Shown: positions 33,478-43,770 of the stretch, in pieces
Numbering within the stretch: the stretch's first letter is position 1
Layout of the letters: each line of letters starts with the position of its first letter
DNA from: Lacipirellula parvula
GTDB lineage: Bacteria > Planctomycetota > Planctomycetia > Pirellulales > Lacipirellulaceae
Direction of reading: 5' to 3'
Assembly (NCBI RefSeq): GCF_009177095.1
Contig: NZ_AP021861.1
Location: forward strand, 2,958,501 to 3,022,500
Length of the DNA stretch: 64,000 nucleotides
The notes under the pieces: generated by a model
The model's database searches: none
What the model saw: only the letters and a program-made list of their open reading frames with translations
What the model was told of the DNA's origin: nothing
Program-made: the position numbers and the translations under genes

Positions 33478-33643
33478 TGATCGCTAGGTCGAACTTATCT
33501 AACTCACCAGTTGCAACCTTGCCATCGGCAAGCGTGACCGTCAGGCTCTTCCCAATTACCTGGACGACGCAATCGAGATGACCAGCGTCGGCCAGAATGG
33601 CCTGAAGCTTCTCACGATCGGCGAATGGATCGCTTGTTGCCAT
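33413..33643 (-). CDS. Hypothetical protein, 76 aa, at the element's right end
   Basis: ATG at 33643, with a weak ribosome binding region; an alternative start is at 33667. KLQAILADAGHLDCVVQVIGKSLTVTLADGKVATGELDKFDLAIIRAKDERLPLAEAF reads as a small beta-rich protein with a C-terminal helix. It overlaps the recombinase gene's end and lies next to attR. No family recognised. Confidence 0.4.
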   Translation of the reverse strand: MATSDPFADREKLQAILADAGHLDCVVQVIGKSLTVTLADGKVATGELDKFDLAIIRAKDERLPLAEAFRDAALME

Positions 33644-33688
33644 ACACCCAAGAGAGTTGGGTAACATTTTGGGTAACAGAGACCCAAG

Positions 33689-33769
<81 letters not shown>

Positions 33770-33996
33770 AACCTATCGCACGTAGCGCAACTGCCGGGAG
33801 GGCAGCTCGCTTCGTGCCATCGCTGCGGGAAATGCCGAGGCCTTAATCGGCCGCTGGCGTCTCTCACAGATGAGTTAGTCTATCAACTTTCGAGGGCCCA
33901 TCTAGGGGGGCGACGCCGCTCAATTCGCTAGTTTTCTCGGCTCGATAGTTCAGTATTTCCGGATCGAAGCGGTGGTGACGCGAAAATTTGCGGCGT

Positions 33997-35301
33997 TCAG
34001 GCGCCGATCATTGGTTCGCCGGCGTCGACGGCGGCTTCAGCGGCGGCGGGGAGGCTGATTTCCTCGGCGGAAACCGGGGCTCCGTCGGCGACGCGCAGTC
34101 GGCCTGCCAGCCAGAGGCTCACGAGCGTCGCGCCGGCGGCGATCCAGCCGACCGTGCCGAAGTGCTGCAGCGGTTCGCCCGGATTCTGGGAGACGATCTT
34201 CCCGCCGAGAAACGCGCCGATGCCGCTGGCCACGTGCTGCACCGAGGAATTGGCGCTGAGAAAACCGCCCCGGCGGCGCGGTTCGACGCTGCTGGTGACC
34301 ATGGCCATGGCGGGAATCATGCGGCCGACATTGCACATCATTAGGCCGCCGAACACCGCGAGCGCGACGATCATGGGAACGCGCGGCAGGTGAGTGATCA
34401 CCACCAGGAGCACCATCGAGAAGGGAGCGATGACCCGATAAACGGCCAGCTTGCCGAACCGATCGGCGAGCCTACCAACGACCGGCGCCGTCAGGAGCGT
34501 GAGTGCGCCGCCGGCGAGGTAGGCCAGCGAAAGCTCCTTTTCGCTGAGGCCGACATTTGAGACCAGGTAGGGACTTAGGTACGGAAAGACGGTGAAGCTG
34601 CCGATCATCAGCGTGACGATCAGCGTGAACGCGCGTATGTGGTTGCTGTGCGTAAACGTTTCGGCCAGCGATCGCAGCGGATGATCGTGCGACTTGCCGA
34701 CGTGAGCATCGAGCGGCGGCAACGCGGCCGGAGTCAGCAGGAGTGCCGGAACTCCGGCAGCCGCGAGCACGAAGAAGGGGATGTGCCAGCCGTACTCGGT
34801 GCCGAGGTACTGGCCGAGCGGCACGCCGGCGACCGATGCGATTGCAAAGCCGGTCATCAACGAGCCGGTGGCTCGGCCGCGGCGTTCTTCAGGGAAGACG
34901 TCGCCGATGATGGCCATCGACATCCCGCCGATGATGCCGCCGAAGGCGCCGGTGACGATCCGCGCCACCACCAACCAAAAGTAACTCGGCGCCAATCCGC
35001 AGCAGAGCGTCCCAATGAGAAACCCCGCGTTGAGCACCATGAACGTCGTGCGGCGCGCGAAGCGATCGACGATGGAGGACGCGACCAGCCCGGCGGCGCC
35101 AGCGGCGAAGGTGTATGAAGAAACGATCGTGCCAAACTGGCTGGGGTTGATTCCCAGCGTCCGCATCAACTGCGGCCCGAGCGGCATGACGATCATGAAG
35201 TCGACGATGGTCGTGAACTGGACGGCGGCCAGAATCAGCACGACCAATCGTTCACGACGTAAATTGCTTGGCGAATTCAACTCCGCCCCGGCGACTGCCA
35301 T
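33997..35301 (-). CDS. MFS transporter (arabinose-efflux/DHA1-like)
   Basis: 434 residues from the ATG at 35301, which has GAGGCAAGCA just upstream (a second ATG lies 12 bases earlier, and the frame extends to 35430). Twelve hydrophobic segments. The family signature is seen as VDRFARRTTF after helix 2 and the matching GRLADRFGKL in the second half. FTTIVDFMIVMPLGPQLMRTLGI is the first helix with the DFM-type motif of sugar-efflux carriers. Substrate unknown. Confidence 0.88.
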   Translation of the reverse strand: MAVAGAELNSPSNLRRERLVVLILAAVQFTTIVDFMIVMPLGPQLMRTLGINPSQFGTIVSSYTFAAGAAGLVASSIVDRFARRTTFMVLNAGFLIGTLCCGLAPSYFWLVVARIVTGAFGGIIGGMSMAIIGDVFPEERRGRATGSLMTGFAIASVAGVPLGQYLGTEYGWHIPFFVLAAAGVPALLLTPAALPPLDAHVGKSHDHPLRSLAETFTHSNHIRAFTLIVTLMIGSFTVFPYLSPYLVSNVGLSEKELSLAYLAGGALTLLTAPVVGRLADRFGKLAVYRVIAPFSMVLLVVITHLPRVPMIVALAVFGGLMMCNVGRMIPAMAMVTSSVEPRRRGGFLSANSSVQHVASGIGAFLGGKIVSQNPGEPLQHFGTVGWIAAGATLVSLWLAGRLRVADGAPVSAEEISLPAAAEAAVDAGEPMIGA

Positions 35302-35647
35302 TGCTTGCCTCATTCCCACTGCTGCGAATCCGCGCCAGGACGCTGGACCTCTTGGTGCGGAGAGACCATTGTAGGCGCTGGTGGAATTCTGGTTGAGGAC
35401 TTGACCCGAGCGATCGAGGTTCGCGGGCATTTTTTGCGGCGATTGTCCTAAGGTTGCGGCAGGCCGAACCTATTGCCAAGCACAAGCATACGGCTCGATG
35501 CGAGGCGACTGCTTGCGCAGAAGCGGATCGATCTCGGCCGGAAAACGCCGACTGTCGGCGTTGCGGGCGGCTAGAATGCCGGCTTGGGCTCCCATCACAG
35601 CGAGGGTTGAGCGGTTCTTTTGGGCAGGCAAACTGATCATCACACCT

Positions 35648-37930
35648 ATGCGATTACAAGTGCGTAACTTTTTTCGGCGCTGTCACGCGGCAGCGGCGAT
35701 GACGGCAGTCGCGGCGATTTTTTGGGGAAGTTCCGTGTCACTCCATGCTGAACCAGCCGATTGGACCGCCGATTTTCTGCAGCGCTACGCTGAGACCTAC
35801 CGCTTCTCGCACGGGCGACCCGCAGCGATTGTGGTGACGCCGCAAGAAGATGCCATTCTCTACTTGCGTTCGGGGCCGCGGAGCTTCGTCCGCGATTTGT
35901 ACTCATTCGATCCGGCGACCGGCAAGGAAAGCGTCCTTGCTACGGCCGACAAGCTGCTGGGCGGCGGCGAGGAATCGCTCACGCCGGAAGAAGCTGCGCG
36001 TCGCGAGCGGATGCGCGTCGCGGCGCGCGGGATCGCGTCGTTTCAACTGTCGAAAGATGGAGATCAGGTACTGCTGCCGATCTCGGGTCGGCTCTTCGTG
36101 CTCAATCGTCAGGATGGGAAAGTCACGGAACTAAAGAGCGACGCTGGCGACCCGCTCGACCCGCAGTTCTCGCCAGGCGGAAAATCGATCGCCTGCGTTC
36201 GCGATGGCGATCTTTACGTCATCGATGTGTCCAGCGGCGCCGAGCGTCGGCTGACGACAGGGGGCGGCGGATTAATTTCCCACGGGCTGGCGGAATTCGT
36301 CGCCCAAGAAGAAATGAACCGGATGCACGGTTTCTGGTGGTCGCCTGATAGCAAAAAGATTGCGTACCAAGAAACCGACGAGACCGGCGTTGAAGAGCTC
36401 TTCATTTCTGATCCGGCGAATCCGAGCAAGCCGCCGCAAAGTTGGCGGTACCCCCGGCCAGGGCGGGCAAACGCTGCCGTGCGATTGGCAGTCGTCTCGG
36501 TTGAGGGAGGCGCGCCGCGGCAAGTCGAATGGGATCGCGAGCAGTTTCCTTACCTCGCAGCGGTGACTTGGGCGAAAGGAGCGCCGTTTACGATTGTCGT
36601 GCAAAATCGCCGACAGACCGAAGAACTGATTCTTGCGGTTGACGATCGTACGGGAGTGACGCGCGAGTTGCATCGCGAACGCGACGACGTCTGGTTGAAT
36701 CTCGTTGATGAAATGCCACGTTGGATCGACGACGGGAAGTCGTTTCTATGGATGACCGAAAGGGGAGGGGCCTGGCAACTCGAGCTGCGCGGGCCGACCG
36801 GCGATTTGCTGGGAACGCTCACGACGCCAGAGTTGGGCTTGCGCGGCATCGTCGCGGTACATGAAGATCGGAACGAAGCGATCGTTGTCGCTGGAGAGAA
36901 TCCGACGGAAGTACAACTCTATCGAGTCTCGCTTGATCCGCAGAATCCACATGCCGAGCGTATTACGACAGAGTCGGGAATTCACGGCGGCGTCTGGGCT
37001 GCGGATGGCGGCGGCATCTACGTGCACTCGTTTGCCAATTTGCGGGGCGAGAACCGCTTGGATGTTTGTCGTAGCGATGGAGAGAAGATCGGAACGCTAC
37101 CGAGCGTGGCCGAAGCGCCCGGTTTTGTTCCCAATGTGACGATCGAGCGGGTGAGCGCCGATCCCGAGCTCTACGCGGCGATCACGCGCCCGCTCGACTT
37201 TAATAAGAACAAGCAATACCCTGTCATCGTCAGCGTCTACGGCGGTCCGCACGCGCAAACCGTCGTCAGCAATTCGGCGAAGTACCTGCTCGATCAATGG
37301 CTCGCTGAACACGGCTTCATCGTCGTGTCGATCGATGGCCGTGGCACGCCGTCACGCGGCCGCGAGTTCGAGCGTGCGATTCACGGCGACTTCATTACGC
37401 TGCCGCTAAAAGATCAGGTGGCAGGGCTGAAGGCGCTAGCGAAGCAACATCCAGAGATGGACCTCGATCGCGTCGGCATCCATGGTTGGTCGTTCGGCGG
37501 CTATTTCACCGCGATGGCGCTGTTGCAACAGCCTGAGCTGTTCCGCGTTGGCGTTGCTGGCGCCCCCGTGGTGGATTGGGCCGACTACGATACGCATTAC
37601 ACCGAGCGGTATCTCGGCCTTCCCGACGAGAACATCGAGGGCTATCGCCGTAGCAATGTGCTCACGTACGCGGATCGACTGGCGGCGAAGCTGCTATTGG
37701 TCCACGGTACGGCTGACGACAACGTCTACTTTCAGCACAGCGTGAAACTTGCCGACGCCCTGTTCCGCGCGGGACAGCCGTTCGAGTTCTTGCCGCTGCG
37801 CGGGATGACCCATATGACGCCGGAACCGCTGGTGAATGAGCGGCTTCACGAGCGGATGATCGACCACTTTCAGCGGTATCTTCAGCCGCAGGATGATGCG
37901 GCAGAGGGGGCGGCGTCGAGCGGAAAGTGA
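35648..37930 (+). CDS. S9 family peptidase (dipeptidyl peptidase IV type)
   Basis: 760 residues from the ATG at 35648; earlier in-frame residues look like non-coding extension. N-terminal hydrophobic segment (AAAMTAVAAIFWGSSVSLHA, signal), then a DPP IV-like beta-propeller (repeats DGDLYVIDVSSGAERRL, WWSPDSKKIAYQETDETGVE, GLRGIVAVHEDRNE), then an alpha/beta hydrolase with Ser615 in GWSFGGY, Asp690 in HGTADDNV and His722 in MTHMT. The nearest layout is DPP IV (prolyl dipeptide release). Exported to the periplasm or surface. The gene is convergent with the glycosidase-like gene, 18 bases away. Confidence 0.92.
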   Translation: MRLQVRNFFRRCHAAAAMTAVAAIFWGSSVSLHAEPADWTADFLQRYAETYRFSHGRPAAIVVTPQEDAILYLRSGPRSFVRDLYSFDPATGKESVLATADKLLGGGEESLTPEEAARRERMRVAARGIASFQLSKDGDQVLLPISGRLFVLNRQDGKVTELKSDAGDPLDPQFSPGGKSIACVRDGDLYVIDVSSGAERRLTTGGGGLISHGLAEFVAQEEMNRMHGFWWSPDSKKIAYQETDETGVEELFISDPANPSKPPQSWRYPRPGRANAAVRLAVVSVEGGAPRQVEWDREQFPYLAAVTWAKGAPFTIVVQNRRQTEELILAVDDRTGVTRELHRERDDVWLNLVDEMPRWIDDGKSFLWMTERGGAWQLELRGPTGDLLGTLTTPELGLRGIVAVHEDRNEAIVVAGENPTEVQLYRVSLDPQNPHAERITTESGIHGGVWAADGGGIYVHSFANLRGENRLDVCRSDGEKIGTLPSVAEAPGFVPNVTIERVSADPELYAAITRPLDFNKNKQYPVIVSVYGGPHAQTVVSNSAKYLLDQWLAEHGFIVVSIDGRGTPSRGREFERAIHGDFITLPLKDQVAGLKALAKQHPEMDLDRVGIHGWSFGGYFTAMALLQQPELFRVGVAGAPVVDWADYDTHYTERYLGLPDENIEGYRRSNVLTYADRLAAKLLLVHGTADDNVYFQHSVKLADALFRAGQPFEFLPLRGMTHMTPEPLVNERLHERMIDHFQRYLQPQDDAAEGAASSGK

Positions 37931-37948
37931 TGACTCGCGAGCGGTGCG

Positions 37949-40060
37949 TCAGGGAGCGGCCGGCAACGGCGCGCTTGGCTTGATTTCGTAGGTTCCATCT
38001 GCGCGACCGGTGACGTCGACAATCTGGTCGTGCAGGTAGACCCTAGTCACCGTGAGTTCCGGCCAAGCCTGCGGCAACTGCGGGCGGACATTGCAGCCAT
38101 CGACCGTCGGCTCGAAGCCAAGGAAGCCGTAGAGCATCACCTGCGGCACGAGAATGCTCTCGAAGAACTCGTGATCGAGTCCCAAGCCGCCGGCGACATT
38201 GCCCCCTTGTTGGGTGCCGCGAGTCGAATCCTTCGCGTAGTAGGGGCGGTATCCCCCTTCGGCTTCGACCTCTTCAAACCACTTGGCAATCTCCGCCAAC
38301 CGCGCCGCGGTTGCGTCGGGGCCATCGGTGCGCAGTCGCACCATCAAGTCGTGGTACGAAAAGCCAAGCACGGCGCCGCCGTCTTGTACTTGGCTTCCCC
38401 ACGGGATGTCTTCGGGATTCGACCAAACCCACGAGTAGTAATCGAGGTTTCGCCGCGTCGTTGAGCGCGGCCCGAATCGCCAGCGGTAGATGTCGGGCCC
38501 CGTCGACGTATCGCCGTCAACAATCCGCTGGCCGCTGATCCAGGCGTTGATCGATTTGGCTTGCTCCGCAGTTGCGAAGCCGTGGTAAATCGCCTCGTTG
38601 TTCAGGAACGTGAATCCGTAATCGTGCAGGACGCCCTCGAGGTCGCGCGTGCCGAATCGTCCGGTCGCCGCGTTCCAAAACCGTTCGCTGCCGTAGGCTT
38701 TCACCTCTTCAGCGTGGCGACGGAGGTCCGCAGGATCGTAGGCAGCGGGTTGCGCGTCGCTCGGAATCTGCCACTCAGGATGCTGAGCGATCGCTTCCTC
38801 CAACGCCGCGAGATCGTGAAGCGCGTCGTAGTAATAAACGGTCGCGAGCGCATCTTCGCCGCCGAACGGCAGCAAATCCCAGTAGTTGCTGCCGACGCCC
38901 TCGCCCGGCACGACGGTCTTCGCCCCATCGGCGACGCGGACGCCGCTGCGGCCTTCATGGCCGGGCCAGGTGGTGTAGATGCATTTTCGCTCGCGCGTCT
39001 GGAATTCTCGCTCCACGAACTTCATCGCGGCGCGAATCCGTTCGATTTGGCTTTTCAGGAACTCAACGTCCCGCGTCCACATGAAGTAGTCGTGGGCACC
39101 GCGAATGAAATTGAGATTGTTGACGTTGTGTCGCGTATCGACGGCGGTATGGATCGATTTGAACAAAACAGCCGCTGGTCCCTGGTTGCCAAAGCCGATT
39201 CGCAGTCCGGTGATCGTCCCTTTCCATTCCGGGTGGCGGTAGAGCGCCACCATTGTTCGCGTTTCGCGACTCGAAGCATCGACGCCGCCCTCGCTGCGGA
39301 ACGCGCCGTCCGCCGCAGCAAACGCGATTCGCCGGTCGGTCGACCACTCGGGCGCAGTTTCGGTCGTCCATTCAACATAGGGCGCGGCGCCATTAAGCCC
39401 GGCCGCCCACCAGCTGATACGCAGCCACGGCGATCGCGCCGCTGCGATCGAAAACGGCGGCGCGGTGATCGTCGCCTTCGGTTGCTCCAGCATCACCGGC
39501 CACCCTTGCGGCGTGAGAGCTGCGCCAGTTCCATGCTCGACGCGCCAACCTTCGGCTGTCGTGGTGGGCGCCTCGTAGCCGGCGCCGACGCCGATCGGAG
39601 CGAAGTGCCAGCCGATGCCGCCGGCGTGCATCCAAAACGGAAAAGGCCAGCCCTCGGCATGCGCCGGACCGTCGTGTTGCTCGGTGAGGAGATAGCCTTC
39701 GGCATTGAGCGTGCGCGCCGACAACGCAGCGCGCCAGCGGCGCCGCATCTCGTTGAGCGCGTCGGTCGTCCCCGCCACCGACGTCGTCGGCGTGCCCTGG
39801 CCGACGGCTGGCCACAGCGTCGACTTCGGCATCCACTCGTCCCAGAGCGGAATCAGCGGACCCGCCGGCGCGTAATGCAGCCAGAAGAGGCGGCGCACCG
39901 TGTCCATCTCTGGCTGGTCGCCCGGAACCACGAACCGCGGAAAGTCCGCTGGCGGTTCCGCCTGCCCCTCGGCGACCAACGAGAGAGTCGCACCAAACGC
40001 ACAAAGGATCGCCGCGAGCAACCGCGACGAACGTGCGGTAGAAAAATAGTATCCGGACAT
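37949..40060 (-). CDS. Six-hairpin (alpha,alpha)-toroid glycosidase-like protein
   Basis: 703 residues from the ATG at 40060. Signal peptide (SSRLLAAILCAFGATLSLVAEG). A beta-rich N-terminal half (ISWWAAGLNGAAPYVEWTTE) precedes helical repeats (DYFMWTRDVEFLKSQIERIRAAMKFVEREF, HDLAALEEAIAQHPEWQ) and ends with YYSWVWSNPEDIPWGSQVQDGGAVLGFSYHDLMVRL, a stretch like the catalytic acid/base area of GH63/GH78-like enzymes. The C-terminal small beta domain (VTVTRVYLHDQIVDVTG) is typical of rhamnosidase-like enzymes. The exact substrate class is uncertain. Confidence 0.7.
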   Translation of the reverse strand: MSGYYFSTARSSRLLAAILCAFGATLSLVAEGQAEPPADFPRFVVPGDQPEMDTVRRLFWLHYAPAGPLIPLWDEWMPKSTLWPAVGQGTPTTSVAGTTDALNEMRRRWRAALSARTLNAEGYLLTEQHDGPAHAEGWPFPFWMHAGGIGWHFAPIGVGAGYEAPTTTAEGWRVEHGTGAALTPQGWPVMLEQPKATITAPPFSIAAARSPWLRISWWAAGLNGAAPYVEWTTETAPEWSTDRRIAFAAADGAFRSEGGVDASSRETRTMVALYRHPEWKGTITGLRIGFGNQGPAAVLFKSIHTAVDTRHNVNNLNFIRGAHDYFMWTRDVEFLKSQIERIRAAMKFVEREFQTRERKCIYTTWPGHEGRSGVRVADGAKTVVPGEGVGSNYWDLLPFGGEDALATVYYYDALHDLAALEEAIAQHPEWQIPSDAQPAAYDPADLRRHAEEVKAYGSERFWNAATGRFGTRDLEGVLHDYGFTFLNNEAIYHGFATAEQAKSINAWISGQRIVDGDTSTGPDIYRWRFGPRSTTRRNLDYYSWVWSNPEDIPWGSQVQDGGAVLGFSYHDLMVRLRTDGPDATAARLAEIAKWFEEVEAEGGYRPYYAKDSTRGTQQGGNVAGGLGLDHEFFESILVPQVMLYGFLGFEPTVDGCNVRPQLPQAWPELTVTRVYLHDQIVDVTGRADGTYEIKPSAPLPAAP

Positions 40061-40211
40061 CTGTATTCGGCACTCCGTTCGAAGTAACGTTCTGCCGGCT
40101 ATTGTGACAGATGGATGCCGCTGCGGCGAGCCGCAAGCCAAGGCGTCGCGCACGCGTCGCGAGGGTTACGTTTCGACGTAATTGATTGCAGCTTTATCTG
40201 TGCGAGCGCAA

Positions 40212-41909
40212 TCATTCGACGAGAAAGACGTCCTGCGCGGCGGGCAGCTTTTTCGTCGGCGCTAACGTGGTCTCGCCGACGGTTAGCACGCGCATCGTCC
40301 CGCATACGAATCGCAAGTCGTACGTGCCGAGCCCGCTCAGAAAAATGACGTGGCCCCATTTGGCATAGATAGAACCCGAAATCGCACCGCCCCCCAGCAG
40401 TTTCAGGCCGCTCAAAATGATCGGGCGCCGATCGATGCGACGCTGGTAGATCAGCATGCCGTCAAACGGGCTACTTGCACTCTTCAGCCCCGCGATCGTT
40501 GATCCCGGCAGTAACGGAGCGAGTAGCACGCTTGGCACGACGCTGCCGAGCAAGTTCGCCGGCGTCGCCGTTTGACTATCGGAAGCGTCGGGCGAACCGG
40601 TCGCCGCGTTGTAGGTGGGTGACTCGGTGATGTAGAACATCACGCCGTCCGCCTTGATCCAGCCGCCGACCACGCACAGCGACATTTGCGTGATCGGGCT
40701 CCGGCTACGAATGATGTAGACGCCGGGATTGAACTTTACTTCGCCGAGCGACACGATGGTCAGCGAATCGTAAACGCCAGGATTAAGCGTCCCTGGATTG
40801 AGCAAAACAGGATCGAGCACCGGCTGCAGAATTCCTTGCAGCAGCGCCGACAGCGATCCAAGCACCGGTCCCAAAGAGACGAGCTTGATGAGAACCTTGT
40901 GGCCATTTTGCGTCGCGCCTGCAAGCGTTGGCTGCGGCAGGTCTTTGTAGGGATCGGCGACCGCCAGTCGACTCGCCTGCAGCGGATGCGAACCGCCGTT
41001 CTGATACGCACCGTAGTTGTTGACCGCATCGACGCCGCCTACCACGCGCAGATCGCGGGCGAGCACCTTTGTCGTCGCCAGCAGTGGCATGCAGGCGACG
41101 CCGTAGGGCAGGGGCGAGTTAATTCCGGCAGTGGCGCCATGCTCGTCCTTGCCGCCCCATTCGGTATTCACCAAGATCGCGCCGTCGACCTTGAGACGGC
41201 CGAGGCCTTCAACTTCGAAGCCGGCTGTGAGCGTGGGCAGCGCTGGCAGCGTGAGATCGCCGAGGAGGCTCGGTAGGACGCCGTTGAGCGCGGTGACGAT
41301 GTTGTTGCGTAGCGTATTTAGCAGTCCACCCAAGCCGAGCGGCGTCAGCAGCGAATTCAGCGGCAGTTGATTCACCAAAGATGCGAGATTGATGTTGGCG
41401 ACAATCGTCGCGGCGCTCGCCACGGAGATTCCGGAGGGATTGGGGTCGAGAATGACGATCGCCGCTTGCGCCGTCGCGTCGCGAACGCCCGCGACCGAGC
41501 GGACCTGCAGTGTGCGATTGATCGCTCCGCCCAGCACCGGCATCAAGTGCGTTTTGTAGGTCGACTCGGAGATGACCTCCACGTAGTTGGAATTCCCGGC
41601 AAACGGCCCCGTCGTCGGCGGGATATGAACGGTGACGTCGGCGTCGGCCTTTTCGTGGGCGATTTGCACGGCACTGGTTGCGGCAGATCGGGCTGCGGTT
41701 GCGCCATGCGCGAGGCGCAATTCGGTCGCGGCGGTCGTCGCGCCCGCGTCGCTGGCATGCTGCAGATCGCGATACTGGTCCATCATCATGCCGCCGTCGA
41801 TGACGAGTCCGACGATGCCAATCAGGACGGGCAGCAAGATCGCCAGCAGCACCAGCACATTGCCGTGACGGCGCTTCTTGGCGTTGATCCGATTGCTGTT
41901 GGGGTTCAT
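40212..41909 (-). CDS. tadG: TadG-like pilus protein
   Basis: 565 residues. A basic N-terminus (NAKKRRHGNVLVLLAILLPVLIGIVGLVIDGG) forms the usual TadG/Flp-associated single membrane segment, then a long extracytoplasmic part rich in Gly/Asn/Thr and Leu-rich strings. In Tad systems TadG is an exported accessory pilin-like protein of poorly known role. It is the last gene of the seven-gene operon. A von Willebrand-type fold was not recognised. Confidence 0.78.
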   Translation of the reverse strand: MNPNSNRINAKKRRHGNVLVLLAILLPVLIGIVGLVIDGGMMMDQYRDLQHASDAGATTAATELRLAHGATAARSAATSAVQIAHEKADADVTVHIPPTTGPFAGNSNYVEVISESTYKTHLMPVLGGAINRTLQVRSVAGVRDATAQAAIVILDPNPSGISVASAATIVANINLASLVNQLPLNSLLTPLGLGGLLNTLRNNIVTALNGVLPSLLGDLTLPALPTLTAGFEVEGLGRLKVDGAILVNTEWGGKDEHGATAGINSPLPYGVACMPLLATTKVLARDLRVVGGVDAVNNYGAYQNGGSHPLQASRLAVADPYKDLPQPTLAGATQNGHKVLIKLVSLGPVLGSLSALLQGILQPVLDPVLLNPGTLNPGVYDSLTIVSLGEVKFNPGVYIIRSRSPITQMSLCVVGGWIKADGVMFYITESPTYNAATGSPDASDSQTATPANLLGSVVPSVLLAPLLPGSTIAGLKSASSPFDGMLIYQRRIDRRPIILSGLKLLGGGAISGSIYAKWGHVIFLSGLGTYDLRFVCGTMRVLTVGETTLAPTKKLPAAQDVFLVE

Positions 41910-41925
41910 CTCGTCACCTAACGGG

Positions 41926-42393
41926 TTAATTCACGATGCGCATCTGCGAGCTTGATTCCAGGTTGATCGGCCCCCAGGGCGTCAGTCCCGGCACCAATGG
42001 CTGATGCTGATACTTGAGCTCGACGCGCACGCGACTACGGGAATTGTTGGTGGTATCGGGCCAGGTGAGGCGAATCCCCACGTCGGCTGGATTCATCGTC
42101 GGCAGCAACGGGTGAATCGTTACCGCCGGATCGATCGAGTCGGCGGCGGTAGCGACGATCGTTTCAGGTCCCCAGTCGCCGCCGATTTCGGATGGCGTGT
42201 CGTCGCCTCGCATGACGGCTGCCCGCGCCAGCCGCCGCGCTGCTTCCGCTAACGCGTTGTACCGCAGCGAGGCAAGGCCCAGATCGAGGATCACGAACAG
42301 CGCAAGCAGCGCGATCGGCAGGACGATGGCCGTCTCGATGGCCGTCGCGCCGTTGGATCGCCGCTCCACGATGATTGTGCGCCTCGTGTTCAT
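41926..42393 (-). CDS. tadE: TadE-like pseudopilin (second copy)
   Basis: 155 residues. The segment ATAIETAIVLPIALLALFVILDLGLAS is the TadE motif: small residues, then a glutamate at the +5-like position and a hydrophobic helix. The rest is beta-rich. Minor pilin of the Tad pilus. It is 17 bases from the tadG gene and 10 from the preceding copy. Confidence 0.82.
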   Translation of the reverse strand: MNTRRTIIVERRSNGATAIETAIVLPIALLALFVILDLGLASLRYNALAEAARRLARAAVMRGDDTPSEIGGDWGPETIVATAADSIDPAVTIHPLLPTMNPADVGIRLTWPDTTNNSRSRVRVELKYQHQPLVPGLTPWGPINLESSSQMRIVN

Positions 42394-42403
42394 TATCTCT
42401 CGA

Positions 42404-42826
42404 TTACCTGAATTGCCGCACTCGCGACAACGCTTTCATGTCGAGTTCATGCGGCAGGCCTGGCCAGGAGACCGCCGATGTGAACGGGTACGAGATCTCG
42501 ATTTCAACCGTCGCCAAATTGTTGGCGTCCGTCGTCGTACTCAGCGCGTAGTCCAGCGAGCCTTCGTTGAAATCGGGCAGCCCAGCGAGCTCCTCGACGA
42601 CTGCTTGGCGTACTTCGTTCTCCCACTCGGTGCGGGTCAGCGTCGTGAATTTGCGCATCGCGCCTGTCTCAGCGCCGGTGCGCGCGGCATTTGACACGAT
42701 TTGGTAGTGATGCATTACGCGCCCGAAATCGGCGCACGCGAGAGCCATCAGCATCAAAATCGGCAGCGAGACCGCCAATTCGGTCGCCGCGATGCCGCTG
42801 CAGTTGCGAGATCGTGAGACGCTCAT
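42404..42826 (-). CDS. tadE: TadE-like pseudopilin (first copy)
   Basis: 140 residues with GIAATELAVSLPILMLMALACADFGRVMHHYQ at the N-terminus, the classical TadE start with its glutamate (ATELAVSLP). The start codon overlaps the tadC stop by four bases. Predicted to be processed by a prepilin peptidase, which is not in this window. Confidence 0.83.
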   Translation of the reverse strand: MSVSRSRNCSGIAATELAVSLPILMLMALACADFGRVMHHYQIVSNAARTGAETGAMRKFTTLTRTEWENEVRQAVVEELAGLPDFNEGSLDYALSTTTDANNLATVEIEISYPFTSAVSWPGLPHELDMKALSRVRQFR

Positions 42827-43752
42827 TTCGCAAACGCCTCCTGGATTTGGATCATCGCGGGGCCGACCAATACGACGAATACGGCGGGGAAGATCAACAA
42901 TAGCGTCGGTAGTAGGATCGCGACGGCCGCTTTCTGGGCTTGTTCTTCGGCCGCTTCTTCACGCTGCAGACGCAGCATTTCAGCGTGAAGCCGCAACGCC
43001 TCGGTCAGTTGCGTGCCAAATCGCTGCGATTCTCGCACGAAGGTGCTCAGCGTGCGGACGCCTTCGTAATCGCTGCGCAGTGCGAAGCGGCGAAAGGCTT
43101 GATCGACGGTCGCGCCGAGTTCGACGTCGCGCTGGACGATCGAGAGCTCGCCAGCGAGTATAGGATGCGCCAGTCTAAGCTCATCGCCCACGCGCCGAAT
43201 CGTCTCCTGAATACTCAAGCCGCCCTGCAGGCAGACGACCATCAGGTCGAGGAAATCTGGGAGTGACCGGCGCAGAAGCAAGTGACGTTCTTTCACCGCT
43301 CGATCGAGCCAGAGGCCAGGAGCTAGCCATCCCGCGGCGGCGGCGAGGCCGCCAGCGGCGAGCGCGAATGAGAGCGACCAGTTGAAGAACAGAGCGCCGA
43401 GGATCGCGACGACGGCTGGCGTCAGCGTGAGCAGCGTTTGCACGCCCAGGAAGGTAGAAGACGCAGACGGATTGTAGATTCCACCCTTGGACAAGCGGGC
43501 TTGCAGCGTGCCGGAAGCCGACGAAGTCGAAGGCAACATCGAAGCCAGTCGCCCAACCAGCGACGTCGCTGTGTCTCTGCGCTGCCCGCGAGCGGTGCGC
43601 CGACGCTTGTGCTGCCCGTAGCGTTCTTCGAATTCGGCGACGCGCGAATTGATCTTGTGCGCCGCTGGGTCGAGCCAAGCGGCGGCCACGGCGATCGTCA
43701 CCGCGATCAGCCCGACGGCGATCCAGATAAAGAGGTATTCTCGTTCGAACAT
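42823..43752 (-). CDS. tadC: TadC, type II secretion F-type inner-membrane protein
   Basis: 309 residues. GSPII_F domain with membrane segments near the N-terminus (LFIWIAVGLIAVTIAVAAAW), in the middle (LTLTPAVVAILGALFFNWSLSF) and at the end (AAVAILLPTLLLIFPAVFVVLVG). A cytoplasmic helical bundle has FLDLMVVCLQGGLSIQETIRRV, the usual family pattern. It pairs with TadB as the pilus platform. Confidence 0.88.
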   Translation of the reverse strand: MFEREYLFIWIAVGLIAVTIAVAAAWLDPAAHKINSRVAEFEERYGQHKRRRTARGQRRDTATSLVGRLASMLPSTSSASGTLQARLSKGGIYNPSASSTFLGVQTLLTLTPAVVAILGALFFNWSLSFALAAGGLAAAAGWLAPGLWLDRAVKERHLLLRRSLPDFLDLMVVCLQGGLSIQETIRRVGDELRLAHPILAGELSIVQRDVELGATVDQAFRRFALRSDYEGVRTLSTFVRESQRFGTQLTEALRLHAEMLRLQREEAAEEQAQKAAVAILLPTLLLIFPAVFVVLVGPAMIQIQEAFAK

Positions 43753-43770
43753 GTTGCAGTTCCCCCGGAA

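Noticed and set aside
38561-40087. A 508-codon frame on the plus strand
   Set aside because: It is antisense to the glycosidase-like gene, which has a signal peptide and catalytic-domain patterns; the antisense protein lacks both.
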